This document shows positions 18,252-28,685 of a stretch of DNA of 64,000 bases, one piece after another. Both the position numbers and the translations under genes were made by a program. Below the pieces are notes generated by a model, which worked only from the letters and a program-made list of their open reading frames with translations, was not told the DNA's origin and searched no databases. The DNA is from JADMIH01 sp035274425. GTDB lineage: Bacteria; Chloroflexota; Chloroflexia; QHBQ01; JADMIH01. Where the stretch lies: assembly GCA_035274425.1 (NCBI GenBank), contig DATEOC010000092.1:1-64000 (forward strand), in the 5' to 3' direction. Numbering within the stretch: the first letter of the stretch is position 1; each line of letters opens with the position of its first letter.

Positions 18252-21200
18252 ATGGCTCGTCGCGAACAATTGATCACGGGCATTATGGCAGTTGCGATTA
18301 CAGCTGTCGGCGCAATTTCCTTGAATCCAGTTATAGCCGCAATCTGCCTGAATATTGGTAGCGGCTTGGCTACGACGCTGCTTCAAGAGCATATCAATGA
18401 GGTGTTCCCCCGAGTCTATACGCTATGGCTTAGGGACCCTGATATTCAGCGGGCTCTCAAACGTGCATTCTCAAATGCCCTGAAACAGATAGAGAAGGAC
18501 TGCATATCGCGCTTCTGCCGAAGTAATATAGACCCCAACAAGATTGTGATCCAGGCTGCGTTCAAGGACCTACGAAACCATGTGGATATCTTCCTACAGC
18601 AGACGACGGCACATGCGGCTCAGGAGTTGGTTGGTCAAGGGGGTGCATCAGACCGAGGCAGCCTCAAAGCTAAGCTTGACGCCTATCTTGATGAGTATCT
18701 TACCGGGCACGACGACGACCTGAAGAGGTTTGTGAGAGAGCGCCTAGTAGACCGGTTCACTCAAGCGTTTGTGAACGAACTGAAGAACGATGACAGAGCA
18801 TGGCGTGCCACGCAGCTCCAAGCTCAGAAGGGTCTCCATGCTCAATTGGCCGATTTGAATACGTCGTCCGGTCAAGAACTCCCCTTGCTGAGAGAACTGG
18901 TCGAGTGGAAGCGGAAGCTGGATAGCACTCCACCGGCGGAGCGTGATCCTCTGGGTCAGGACACCCTCAATACGCTGGAAGACAAGCTGAAACAAGCCCT
19001 TGCAGAGCAGACCGACGTTCTCACGGAGACCATTCGTAACGCTGCAGACCAAACGGTCGCTCGTGTGGGCGAACTCCTTCAGCCGGGTTCGGGCACCTCA
19101 CCTCAGCTTCTGGAGGGTTATCTTCGCGCTCATCGGACCTACTGCGATAACCTACCGTATGTTGGGCTGAGTTACAGTCTATCAGGCGCGGGTACCCAAT
19201 CCATTGACGAACTCTATGTTCCGTTGAGCGTGCGCGGGCTCCACCGCCGCCAGCCAGCGAACGATGACTCAGAGGCATCAGATCCTACCTCTCCTACCTC
19301 GCTTTACACCGATATCAGCGTGCCACAGGCCATCAGGAGCCTTGTAGGCAATATAGCACTGCCCCATCTGTTCATCACTGGCGATGCTGGAGCCGGTAAG
19401 TCGACCCTGCTTCGGTACGTCGCCAAACGGGTATGGGATGCTCCCGCAGAAGTTGGGTTCGACAAACCGTACCTTCCCATGGTACTTCGTGCTAGATGGC
19501 TCGGCGCCGTGGAGGGCTTGCAGATAGAGGACAGATTGCGAGCGGCGCTAGACCGGGCAGGGGAGATAGCCCAGCTTGAGCCAATCCCGCAGGGGTTCTT
19601 TGCTGAATGGCCCAAGCAAGCAGATACCCGTTGGGTGCTCTTTCTCGATGGCCTGGATGAGGTTCCTGATCCTGCCAGGCATAGGTTCCTCCGATGGCTG
19701 AACTCACTAATAGACGTAGCTAAGGAGTCGATTGCGCACATTGTCATGACTTCAAGGCCATCGACCAATCTGAGTGCAGAGCTAGAAGCCCGCTTTCAGC
19801 ATTGTAAGGTCTTACCTTTCACGGCTCTTCAAGAGACAGACCTGGCTCGTAAGCTATTGGGAGACCAGTACCATGAATTCGTCACCCAGCTCGACAGACT
19901 AGAAATCACGAGCCAGGAGCCGAGAACAATAGGTAGCACCAGGCCGCTCATCAACGGCGCGCCTCTCCTTATCACAGTTGCAGCGAACGTCTATAGCAAG
20001 AGTGGTCAGCTCCCGATACGCCGCACGGAACTCTACCGTCAGTTTATCGATACCTGGCTGTCCGAGGCACGCGAGCACGGTTTAGCAACTGAGATCGAGG
20101 AGTCACTCGTTAGGCTATCCAGCAAGATACTTGAACGCTTGGCTTTCTCCACGTCGGATCAGCCCCAGTTTGACACCGTCCTGACGCTGTCGCCCATAGT
20201 CGCCGCCTACCTGAGACAAACGCTAAACTTATCTGAAGATCTGGCGGAGGTTACTGCCGAACAAGTGATCCAGGTGCTGGGTAGGCGGAGCGGCGTTCTC
20301 TTCTGCAAGGATGGCATATGCGAATGGATACATCCTACGTTTCGCGAGTACCTGGCAGCGCGCGTGCTGCACAAGCAGCTAAACGAGTCCCATTCAGATT
20401 ACGAGCGGATACTGGATGGTCGGCCATTCACGAGCCAATGGGACGGCGCAGTAGAAATGCTCAGGGAGCTCCTGGCTGAACCCCAGGAGCTCGATAGCTG
20501 GCTGCAGTCTCAAAGATTAGCAGTTATCGCCGATGGTAAGCAGCGCATCGAGCGTAGGCAAAGATGTCTCAGGACGATAGGCATCAATGGCTACAAGGAT
20601 GCGAGTATAGTTTCGGCTCTGCAACGATGCTTCGAGACCATACCCCCCGCAGACATAGAACTCCTCAGCAACGCACTTTGGGCAGCCCTTCGGCTTCGAG
20701 AGCTCCAGTACGGCGAGCATGCCGCCGTTGCGCTTGCTTCTGATGATTGGGAAACGGTAGATCGCGCGGCCTCATACCTGAGCCACTCGCCTTCGCCCGG
20801 CGCCCTATCTACCTTGCGCGCTGCTCTACATAGGTGGCAGTTCGTAGAGGAAGAGGACAGCCGTACTCTCTTCTTATTGCCGAGTTTGCTTACGGCACTG
20901 GCCAAGCTCAATTTGGCGGAGGCGCATGAGATCATCATCCACTCCTTAGAGACCGCGCTAAGAGGAAGTGGAAACCTGTCTGAAGTAGAGGCATTGTGGG
21001 CAGCCGACTATCTTAACCTGGCTGCGGCGCACGGCTTAGTGCTGGAGACGCTTCTCCTTAGCTTGGAGGATGGAGGACTATCTGATGGTAAGGTGTTTCA
21101 GGCTCTAACCAGAATAGAGAGGACATGGCGGCCGGAGCTCTTGCGAGCCCTCGTTGATGCGAGGCGGCGTCTGGACAGCAAGGGAAGAAGCGTCGCTCAA

Positions 21201-22844
21201 CGGTTAGTAGAGCCCCTTGTGGAGAAGCTTGCGCCAGCCAAACTCGAGATTCGAATGGATGCCCATAATCAGATTCCAATACTATATACGCTGGCTGTCT
21301 GCCAGGCACCCGATTTTGTTCCGCAGTTGGGGCGGCTCCTGCACAATAACGTCGATTGGATGAAGAGAAAAATAGCGGAGGCATTCTGGGTGTTGGGAGA
21401 CCCTGGCGCTGAGGCGTTTCTCCTGGATGAAGTGGAGGAGGCTAGCAAAAGGAATTGGGAAGGTACCCGCGACACTATTCATGACATCATTCGTGCTTTG
21501 GGCACCTGCGCCACTTCCACGAGCGCAGAGGCTATCATGCGCTATCTCTATTCGTCTCCCGAAATAGAGCTCCATATTCCCGAAGAGGCAATTGTGCCTC
21601 TACTCACTCGGGGTGTCCTTGACGCGAACCGCCTACAGCAACTTGTGAGGGATAACACTGCTTCCGAGGAGGGCCGCAATGCGGCTCTCATAGCAATCGG
21701 GTACTTTTCCCCGAAGGAGCAGGCGCAGCTCTGCCGAGAAATCCTGGCCAAGCATGACCGTTCGGATGTGTTCCATTTCGCGCTCACGGTGGCTGGCTGG
21801 ACGAGAGATAGAAGTCTCGGCGACGTACTGCATCACGCATTGAGAACTACTACCGACAGCCGTGACGCCGAGCGCGCTGCCAGAAGCTTGGCGCTCATCA
21901 ACTACCAGCCTGCTGTTCATGATATCGAACGCGCATTGGGCAAGTTCACCGATAGCAGGGACGTAAGAGGATTCGCCTTTGCGCTGTCTCGCTTCAAGAG
22001 GAAGTCGTCGCTACCCGTTTTATTGGATGTTCTTGCCAGGAACAGATGGGATCGCGAAACGGCTTTGCTCGAAGCGCTGGGCGTGTACTGGCCGCAACAG
22101 CAGGTCCGAGAAACCTACGCACAGACGCTAAATTCGCCGTCAGCGGCCGGTGTCGTCTTCGCGCTTTCAACTCGTGACCCCAATTTCCTTTTGCGACGTT
22201 CGCTAGATACACTGGAGAACCGTCCGGATGAGGCAGATGTTGATCTAAGGAAAGCTCTTGCCGTCCACATTGTTAAAATTGCAAAGCATCACGACACCGA
22301 CGTTGCGATGCTTGTCGAGCTTTTGGCCTGGCTAATCTGCGACCGCGAACTGGACGTCCGCGAGAAGATGAACCTGCAACTCAGGCGGTTAGCTCCGGAG
22401 TTGCTCAACCTCATTTATGCATGGCTCCATGCCAACACCGATGAGTGGACAAGGGCTTGCATAGGTTACAGCCTGGGCTTCTGGGATGCTCAACCAGACC
22501 GCATGAGCCCCTTCTTGGGTGATGGCAGCCCCCTTGTTCGCAAACTTGCCGAAGAGGCCACGCTCATGCGTGAAAAACACACAGCCCTTCGGGGGCTTGT
22601 GAAGCAGTTCAACTCTGTAAGGAAAATGCCCAGACTCTCCTCGTACTTGTGCCTCAAGGCGCACGCAGATATGCGTACTGTACGCGAGTTGGCGGAGACG
22701 CGCTCAAGCGTGCCGTTTCTTGACTTGTACGTTGCGCAGCTTTTGGAGGACGTGCAAGACCGTCTTAAGAAGGAGCGCAAGGAAAGAGAGGAGAACGAAA
22801 GCAAATTGATGCCTGGAAATCACCAAGCTTTGGATGACGCTTAG
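18252..22844 (+). CDS. NACHT-domain STAND NTPase with HEAT-like repeats
   Basis: A 1530-residue protein; ATG 18252 follows GAGGA. Hydrophobic stretches occupy residues ~8-40, then a helical region to ~330. The NACHT module is complete: Walker A GDAGAGKST at 377-385, Walker B VLFLDGLDE with Asp466, a sensor-like MTSRP near 499, and a winged-helix-like region ending in WIHPTFREYLAARVL near 700. From about residue 800 to 1450 are HEAT-like repeats. This is the plan of NLR-like immune sensors in which the solenoid recognises an invader molecule and the NTPase oligomerises. No catalytic effector is recognisable at the N-terminus; the short hydrophobic segments could act at the membrane, which is inference. 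The next STAND gene starts 105 bases downstream. Confidence 0.88.
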   Translation: MARREQLITGIMAVAITAVGAISLNPVIAAICLNIGSGLATTLLQEHINEVFPRVYTLWLRDPDIQRALKRAFSNALKQIEKDCISRFCRSNIDPNKIVIQAAFKDLRNHVDIFLQQTTAHAAQELVGQGGASDRGSLKAKLDAYLDEYLTGHDDDLKRFVRERLVDRFTQAFVNELKNDDRAWRATQLQAQKGLHAQLADLNTSSGQELPLLRELVEWKRKLDSTPPAERDPLGQDTLNTLEDKLKQALAEQTDVLTETIRNAADQTVARVGELLQPGSGTSPQLLEGYLRAHRTYCDNLPYVGLSYSLSGAGTQSIDELYVPLSVRGLHRRQPANDDSEASDPTSPTSLYTDISVPQAIRSLVGNIALPHLFITGDAGAGKSTLLRYVAKRVWDAPAEVGFDKPYLPMVLRARWLGAVEGLQIEDRLRAALDRAGEIAQLEPIPQGFFAEWPKQADTRWVLFLDGLDEVPDPARHRFLRWLNSLIDVAKESIAHIVMTSRPSTNLSAELEARFQHCKVLPFTALQETDLARKLLGDQYHEFVTQLDRLEITSQEPRTIGSTRPLINGAPLLITVAANVYSKSGQLPIRRTELYRQFIDTWLSEAREHGLATEIEESLVRLSSKILERLAFSTSDQPQFDTVLTLSPIVAAYLRQTLNLSEDLAEVTAEQVIQVLGRRSGVLFCKDGICEWIHPTFREYLAARVLHKQLNESHSDYERILDGRPFTSQWDGAVEMLRELLAEPQELDSWLQSQRLAVIADGKQRIERRQRCLRTIGINGYKDASIVSALQRCFETIPPADIELLSNALWAALRLRELQYGEHAAVALASDDWETVDRAASYLSHSPSPGALSTLRAALHRWQFVEEEDSRTLFLLPSLLTALAKLNLAEAHEIIIHSLETALRGSGNLSEVEALWAADYLNLAAAHGLVLETLLLSLEDGGLSDGKVFQALTRIERTWRPELLRALVDARRRLDSKGRSVAQRLVEPLVEKLAPAKLEIRMDAHNQIPILYTLAVCQAPDFVPQLGRLLHNNVDWMKRKIAEAFWVLGDPGAEAFLLDEVEEASKRNWEGTRDTIHDIIRALGTCATSTSAEAIMRYLYSSPEIELHIPEEAIVPLLTRGVLDANRLQQLVRDNTASEEGRNAALIAIGYFSPKEQAQLCREILAKHDRSDVFHFALTVAGWTRDRSLGDVLHHALRTTTDSRDAERAARSLALINYQPAVHDIERALGKFTDSRDVRGFAFALSRFKRKSSLPVLLDVLARNRWDRETALLEALGVYWPQQQVRETYAQTLNSPSAAGVVFALSTRDPNFLLRRSLDTLENRPDEADVDLRKALAVHIVKIAKHHDTDVAMLVELLAWLICDRELDVREKMNLQLRRLAPELLNLIYAWLHANTDEWTRACIGYSLGFWDAQPDRMSPFLGDGSPLVRKLAEEATLMREKHTALRGLVKQFNSVRKMPRLSSYLCLKAHADMRTVRELAETRSSVPFLDLYVAQLLEDVQDRLKKERKEREENESKLMPGNHQALDDA

Positions 22845-22949
22845 CCCATACGAGGGCAAGAAGGTGGTGATCCTTTATCTTCTACAACCCTGTAAGGCGA
22901 CTGATAGGAGGAAACCGTCGGTCACCCAGTTCCTTGAATTCGCTACATC

Positions 22950-25900
22950 ATGCTGCAACAACAATTCGTAACTGAACGTGATCGAGACGCCTGGGCTACA
23001 ATAGCGGGATTTGTATACCAGGTGGACCTCACCATCCTTCGGTGGCTCGAACTCGGTGACGGCCAGTATCTAGAGCTTGAGTGCGGCGAGGATATCGACC
23101 TAATCACGGCGGATCTGCATGGCGGTGCTCATTCAGGCCAGTTAGGACAGCGCCTACTGGAGCAGGTGAAGCGTTATCAAAGTCCAATCAGCCTTCGGTC
23201 GCGGGTAGCGCTTGAAGCGCTCGCTTCTGCTGTTGAGCACCTGGCGAATAACCCTGGCTTGGACTTGGCATTCCAGTTTACCACCACAGCCGCCATCAGT
23301 CGAGAACAACCCTCTCCCCTGCCAGACCGCATTCCGGCCATAACGGCGTGGCATGAAGTGCGAGCAGGAACACTCACCTCAGACCTTCAAGGACGCATAC
23401 TGCAAGGAATCCGCGCCATCTTAACTGGTGCTTCCCGTCCGGCCAACCTGAACGAAAATACCTGGCAGCGGTTCAAAACCTTTGCAGCTGAGGCATCTCA
23501 GGAGGACTTGCTTAGTTTCGTCAAGCGCTTCGAGTGGAGCACAGGTGCCGCAGACCCGGAAGAGGTCATGCTGCAGGTTCGGGCAGTGCTAATCGAACGA
23601 GGTGCAGCAAAGGACACAACTGAAGCTTGGTCCCTATATCAGAGACTTTTCCATCACGTGTTCAGGGTATTGACCAGCCCAGACCTAAAGCGCCTCAGCT
23701 CCGCTGATCTATCAGAGCAGCTCACGCAACGCACGTTGACTGCCGATGAGCTTGCACTGGTGGAGGGCGTTCACTCAATACTCGCGGACCTAACGAGCCG
23801 CGTCCAGAGCTTGGAGCGGGTTCAGGAGGAACAGGTCCGTAGTATCGAGGCCATTCAGAGTCAAGTCGCTGGCCTCGCTGAGAGATACGGCATCTATCCT
23901 GCCCAAGTTCGGCAGTTACCCAGGTCATTTAGAGAGCTACCCCCCATCCCGCCTGCTGTCAGTCGGAGGAGCAAAACAGTTGCTAACCTGCTTGACACGA
24001 TTCAGCAGTTCACATGGACTGCGCTGCATGGAAGCATCGGGTCGGGCAAGACCCTATTGGCAGCGTTATCGGCATACGAGCGGGGCCAGTGGGAAGCGTG
24101 GATAAAGCTGTCGACCAACCAGCTGGAGCAAGCAAGTATTGACTTGGACGAGGTTTGCTATGAGTTGATAGGTGACTTTTCACCGGGGCCGTGGCAAGAC
24201 CTATACCGTAAAGCCTGCACAGAGGTGGGCACCGGGAAACTGGTTATCATCCATGACCTGCCAAGACTCAACGGCAATGACCCTCTTACGGAACGGCTTG
24301 TGCTACTCACATTGACTGCAGCCAAAGCTGGACTAAAGCTCCTCACAACAAGCCCTTTTAGACCGCCTAATCGCGTGAGAACAGCTCTCAGAGGGACCAC
24401 CTTAAGAATTGTTGCGGTACCCGCATTCACTGACGAAGAGGTACTGGAAGTTCTTGAGCGACACGGGGCGCCGCGAGAAGTCCTCAACGACAAGTTCATC
24501 TCCGCTATGTCAAGCCTGACTGACAGACACCCTCAGCGACTGGCGTCCCTCGCCCAGTACCTTGAGCAACGGCGATGGCAGATTACCGACGAGGTGGTAG
24601 AAGGGCTGCTCCGCAGCGAGTATAGCCAAGAGCTCGACAGAGAAACGACACACGCACTGATTTCCAAGATAGATGATGTTGACAGCCGCGAGTTGCTTTA
24701 CCGTCTCGGACTGAGTAAGCGTTCCTTTTCACTCGAAGACGTCAGGGCTATAGCCAGCTTGGAGCGAGTGATAGATAGGCCCACTGAACGCTTGGATGCT
24801 CTCGTCGGTGTGTGGGTACAGCCTGAAACGGATGTCCTTATGTCCGTATCGCCCTTGATTACTGCGCTCGATGGCCGGGACTTAACTGCTAATACATACA
24901 GGGCGTGTCATAAAACGTTTGGTCGGCGAATAATGGCGAAAGGCACCATTACAGCGTCTCAGCTTATTGATGCTCTAACTCACTTCAACGAGGCTCAGGA
25001 ATACGATCAGGCCGCCCTGACTCTAAGCGTAGGCCTTACCGAATTGAGCAGGTTGGAGCCTACTGCTCCTGATGCAGGGCTATCAGCTGTGTGGGCGAAT
25101 ACCCCACTCCCTGAGCAGATGAACCTTGGGTTGCGCATCTACGCCCGGCTGCGACAGATACTCGCCAGAACACAGAGGGGACTGCAGACCGCGCACGCCG
25201 TCCGTGACCTGGACGCCCTTATCGACCGGGCTGGTGAAGAGGAGATATGGGCTCTCTCTGCAGTAATGGGATTGACCCCAATTGCGGAAACCAGCCCCAT
25301 TCCGGCAGCTAACCTATACAAGTATCTTCTACGTGTTGTCAGGCACTTTGATACTGCCATGCTACCAAACGGCACGCCGTTACGTGATGTGGTTCCGATC
25401 CGACCCGAACTGATCATCTGGTGGCATGTCGTAAACATAAGAACGGTTGATGACATGTTTGCTTGGCTGAACACGTTCGAGCACTTTAGCGACGAGGAGC
25501 GAGGGCGTGTATTGGCAGATGACTTGGCCGTAGAGGGTTGCCTATGGGTGGCGAGCCGGGTTTGGCTGACGGAATGCGAAAAGCCAGCAGAAAAGCAGGA
25601 GTGGGCGCCAATACTTGCTGCACTTAAGGAACTAGAGCAGCGAGCGCGTGGGCTTGGCGTAGAGTTATTGTGGGCTTCGGCAGTTCACTCGCAGATTATC
25701 ATACTTGCGGAGAGTTGTCACGACCTCCCAGCCGCGAAGAAACAAGCCGAAGAGGCGTTAGCTGAAGCTTCAGTAGACCCGCGAGTTCAGTTTCTGATCA
25801 GAGAAGCTATTGGCAAGCAAGGTACCTTGCCGGAGGCAGAAGCCATAGAATGGCTGCGGTCGGCACTACAACAAGAGACTTCAGCCTACCCTGCGGATCG

Positions 25901-27263
25901 CATGCGTGCGTTCCTAAAGCTTAGTCGCCTAATCGCACCCACTGACTTGGCGAGTGCGCTTAGCTATAGTGAACAGGCTGTAGAGGTAGCGAATAACTCC
26001 GATGAAGTGGCCGACACCGAGGTTGTCAAGGCTCTGGGGGAGCTCACCATAGCTCGGTACCTTTCGGACGAACTAGCAAGTACCTATGATGACTGGGAGT
26101 TAGCAGGCGAGAAGCTGTTGGGAGCGAAGGAACACACGGAAGACTGGAAGAGCACTTTCGTGATTTACGGTCACTGCGCTGGCTATTTTGCCCGATTCGC
26201 AATGACAGGTCATCCACCTGAAGCGATAGCCTCTGGAGAGCCATACGTAGCGCCTCAGCTTGGGATGTTTACCGGCCATGTGCCAGAACGTGCCCAGTAT
26301 TACGATACCAAGACCAGCATACTCCATATCTCTTACCTTATGGCCAACCTGGCGATGTACGCAGGTGCAGTCGGTAAAGTAGAGCGCGTAATCGCCTGGT
26401 CTGTGCAAGGGTTTGACTTGGCGCGTGCTGCCGGCGAAACGCTGGCCGTATCACAGATGGGCTTTGACGTAGTACCAGCACTCCTTATCAACAACCGATT
26501 CGGTGAGGCCCTGGACACTGCACTGGCGACTGGCATAGGTGGGGTGGCAGTCAGGCTAGATTACAGGAAGGACACGACATCAGTGAGAACCAGAATCGAT
26601 GTCGATGAGGTGCTGGGGCCAAAGCCAAATGAGAACTGGGTAAATGCAGAACAGATAGCGGGTGAACTCGGCGTACTGCCCGCAGCATTCAGACTTGGGT
26701 CTATCGCCTTGAAGGACGCTGGGGAAGCACGCGATTGCGCTCAGGAAATAGCATCTCTGTGCCGACAGGTTGGTATCGAGGCAGCTGAACCTGCCTTCTG
26801 GAATACAGCGGCAGAGATTTTCGAGGAGTCTTTCGTAAGGCCAGTTGGGGCCAAGCGGCTGATTGAGCGCCCATCTGCTACAGTCATTAAGGACCGGGTG
26901 TTGCACGCTGTTGCCTATATAGGAGCGTCATTACAGACTGATTGCATACCTTCTATGGCGCTGGAAGCGCACCTCGCCATTGCCTCCGCTGTGGAACTGC
27001 TCAGAAGCGCAGATCTGGTACACAGGCTCATCGTTACACCTTTCTTCAAGGAATACTGGCAACGCTCGTTCGCACGCTCAAGGTTCCGCTTCAGAGCCCC
27101 AATAGTTGTCCAGCGCGGCCTCGAAGCCGCGGAGCAGGTGGGACTTGACGATCAGCCTCAAGCTGTACTGCGCGCCGTAGCTACTGGCCTAGATGTGCGA
27201 ATCCCTACCGACCACTTTAACTGGTTGCACAAGAAAGTAGATTCAGGCGTCCCCAGGCCGTGA
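22950..27263 (+). CDS. STAND NTPase with N-terminal Cap4/DUF4297-type nuclease domain
   Basis: A 1437-residue protein. Residues ~15-200 match the Cap4/DUF4297 PD-(D/E)XK pattern: GFVYQ at 20-24, ECGEDID at 44-50 and EQVK at 71-74, giving the metal-binding acids and the catalytic lysine. A coiled coil follows at about 265-310. A P-loop GSIGSGKT lies at 361-368 with a Walker-B-like LVIIHDLPRL further on. The remaining ~800 residues are helical and TPR-like. This resembles antiviral STAND (Avs) proteins, in which target binding triggers oligomerisation and DNA cleavage; the activity is inferred from family knowledge. No strong ribosome binding site precedes ATG 22950, but an in-frame stop at 22935 rules out a longer product. 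Confidence 0.85.
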   Translation: MLQQQFVTERDRDAWATIAGFVYQVDLTILRWLELGDGQYLELECGEDIDLITADLHGGAHSGQLGQRLLEQVKRYQSPISLRSRVALEALASAVEHLANNPGLDLAFQFTTTAAISREQPSPLPDRIPAITAWHEVRAGTLTSDLQGRILQGIRAILTGASRPANLNENTWQRFKTFAAEASQEDLLSFVKRFEWSTGAADPEEVMLQVRAVLIERGAAKDTTEAWSLYQRLFHHVFRVLTSPDLKRLSSADLSEQLTQRTLTADELALVEGVHSILADLTSRVQSLERVQEEQVRSIEAIQSQVAGLAERYGIYPAQVRQLPRSFRELPPIPPAVSRRSKTVANLLDTIQQFTWTALHGSIGSGKTLLAALSAYERGQWEAWIKLSTNQLEQASIDLDEVCYELIGDFSPGPWQDLYRKACTEVGTGKLVIIHDLPRLNGNDPLTERLVLLTLTAAKAGLKLLTTSPFRPPNRVRTALRGTTLRIVAVPAFTDEEVLEVLERHGAPREVLNDKFISAMSSLTDRHPQRLASLAQYLEQRRWQITDEVVEGLLRSEYSQELDRETTHALISKIDDVDSRELLYRLGLSKRSFSLEDVRAIASLERVIDRPTERLDALVGVWVQPETDVLMSVSPLITALDGRDLTANTYRACHKTFGRRIMAKGTITASQLIDALTHFNEAQEYDQAALTLSVGLTELSRLEPTAPDAGLSAVWANTPLPEQMNLGLRIYARLRQILARTQRGLQTAHAVRDLDALIDRAGEEEIWALSAVMGLTPIAETSPIPAANLYKYLLRVVRHFDTAMLPNGTPLRDVVPIRPELIIWWHVVNIRTVDDMFAWLNTFEHFSDEERGRVLADDLAVEGCLWVASRVWLTECEKPAEKQEWAPILAALKELEQRARGLGVELLWASAVHSQIIILAESCHDLPAAKKQAEEALAEASVDPRVQFLIREAIGKQGTLPEAEAIEWLRSALQQETSAYPADRMRAFLKLSRLIAPTDLASALSYSEQAVEVANNSDEVADTEVVKALGELTIARYLSDELASTYDDWELAGEKLLGAKEHTEDWKSTFVIYGHCAGYFARFAMTGHPPEAIASGEPYVAPQLGMFTGHVPERAQYYDTKTSILHISYLMANLAMYAGAVGKVERVIAWSVQGFDLARAAGETLAVSQMGFDVVPALLINNRFGEALDTALATGIGGVAVRLDYRKDTTSVRTRIDVDEVLGPKPNENWVNAEQIAGELGVLPAAFRLGSIALKDAGEARDCAQEIASLCRQVGIEAAEPAFWNTAAEIFEESFVRPVGAKRLIERPSATVIKDRVLHAVAYIGASLQTDCIPSMALEAHLAIASAVELLRSADLVHRLIVTPFFKEYWQRSFARSRFRFRAPIVVQRGLEAAEQVGLDDQPQAVLRAVATGLDVRIPTDHFNWLHKKVDSGVPRP

Positions 27264-27362
27264 GTACATCTGGACGCCGGTCAGGCATAGGGTATATAGT
27301 ACGGAAAATGCCTACGGGTGGATATGCGCGGCCTCAGACCTGACAGCAATGTAGCTCTAGGC

Positions 27363-27620
27363 TTGGTGACAGCGAAGCTGGGGCAAGGCGTCTTGATAGG
27401 TAGAGACTCAAGGTAGACGTTAATGGGCGATGTAAGTGCCGATGTCGTGGTGAGATGGTGCTCATAGAGTAAAAATGGTGGCTCTGTAAACCGGTTGCAT
27501 GCTGCGCAAGCAGCCAAATATGGTCGAGTGCCGCTACCATATGGATAATCGGCACTTTTGTCATCACCTTGAGTCTCTATCTATCAAGATACCTTGCCCC
27601 TGGTGTCAGCTTCGCTCACT
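27363..27620. repeat. Nested imperfect palindrome (MITE-like)
   Basis: Outer arms of about 50 bases, 27363-27412 and 27566-27620, are reverse complements with a few mismatches and one small gap. An inner pair AAGTGCCGAT/ATCGGCACTT lies at 27434-27443 and 27548-27557. The whole 258-base unit could fold as one long interrupted hairpin. It fills most of the 510-base gap between the nuclease-STAND gene and the methyltransferase gene, and no gene is supported inside it. Confidence 0.6.
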
Positions 27621-27773
27621 TTACCCCTCAAATTGATGCATCCCTATAAGCTCTCACCAAAATGGCTCTGGTAGACCATCGTGGACATCCGTTCCCAAGG
27701 GCAATGATCCTGCTAATATCAGTCTCGGCGAGCAACTCGACTGGCATCGTATTATTTCTCCTAAGGTTCAATT

Positions 27774-28685
27774 ATGTCTATTGCATTCCAGACCCCCTAC
27801 GGCACATCCTTCCACGGCCCCGCAGAGGTGATCCTTACCTCGCCTCAAGCTGAACAGTACCAAAAGCAGGTACGCCTTATTTTCACCTCACCACCCTTTC
27901 CTTTGAACAGGAAGAAGAAGTACGGTAATTTGAACGGGCAAGCATACATCGACTGGCTAGTGAGCTTTGCTCCCCTCTTCAAAGACCTTCTCATGGCGGA
28001 TGGCTCTATAGTCATAGAGATGGGGAATTCATGGGAGCCCGGCCGGCCAATCATGTCTACACTTGCCTTGCGCGCGCTCCTCGCATTACAGGAACATGGT
28101 CAATTCCACCTATGCCAGCAGTTCATCTGGCATAATTCGGCACGCCTCCCAAGTCCAGCGCAGTGGGTCAATGTTGAACGCATCCGCCTCAAAGACGCGT
28201 TCACATACTTATGGTGGCTTTCGCCCACCGAGCGTCCTAAGGCGGATAATCGCCGTGTGCTCAAAGAATACAGCGACTCCATGCAGAAACTGTTAGTCTC
28301 TGGGCGCTATAATGCCGGAAAGAGACCATCTGAGCATCACATTGGCCAAGCTTCCTTTCTCAACGATAACAACGGCGCTATTCCCTCAAACGTGATTACG
28401 CTTGCCAACACCCAGGCATCCAGTGATTACCTGAACTACTGCCGGGAGAACGGCCTCCAACCGCACCCAGCCCGTATGCCGCCTGAACTAGCGAGCTTTT
28501 TCATTCGGTTCTTGACCGACCAAAACGATTTGGTGTTAGATCCGTTCGCTGGTAGCAATACAACGGGGTCAGTAGCCGAAAGTCTCCAACGCCGATGGAT
28601 TGCCGTTGAAGCGAGCAATGAATATATAGCGGGCTCCAAAGGACGCTTCAATCTCGATCCTGCCATATCCCAAAGCACCAGCTGA
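27774..28685 (+). CDS. N4-cytosine DNA methyltransferase, M.PvuII-like
   Basis: A 303-residue beta-class methyltransferase: catalytic motif IV TSPPF at 38-42 precedes the S-adenosylmethionine motif I DPFAGSNTTG from 256. SPPF and the surrounding sequence (KKKYGN, YIDWL, GSWEPG-like, LPSPAQWVNVERIRLKDA, RPSEHHIG, PHPARMPPELASFFIRFLTD) closely follow the M.PvuII type that makes N4-methylcytosine. It would mark host DNA for a restriction partner. It is the first gene of the DISARM-like cluster, but a 490-base gap separates it from the next gene, so membership is inferred. No cognate restriction endonuclease gene is adjacent. Start ATG 27774 follows AAGG. Confidence 0.88.
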   Translation: MSIAFQTPYGTSFHGPAEVILTSPQAEQYQKQVRLIFTSPPFPLNRKKKYGNLNGQAYIDWLVSFAPLFKDLLMADGSIVIEMGNSWEPGRPIMSTLALRALLALQEHGQFHLCQQFIWHNSARLPSPAQWVNVERIRLKDAFTYLWWLSPTERPKADNRRVLKEYSDSMQKLLVSGRYNAGKRPSEHHIGQASFLNDNNGAIPSNVITLANTQASSDYLNYCRENGLQPHPARMPPELASFFIRFLTDQNDLVLDPFAGSNTTGSVAESLQRRWIAVEASNEYIAGSKGRFNLDPAISQSTS

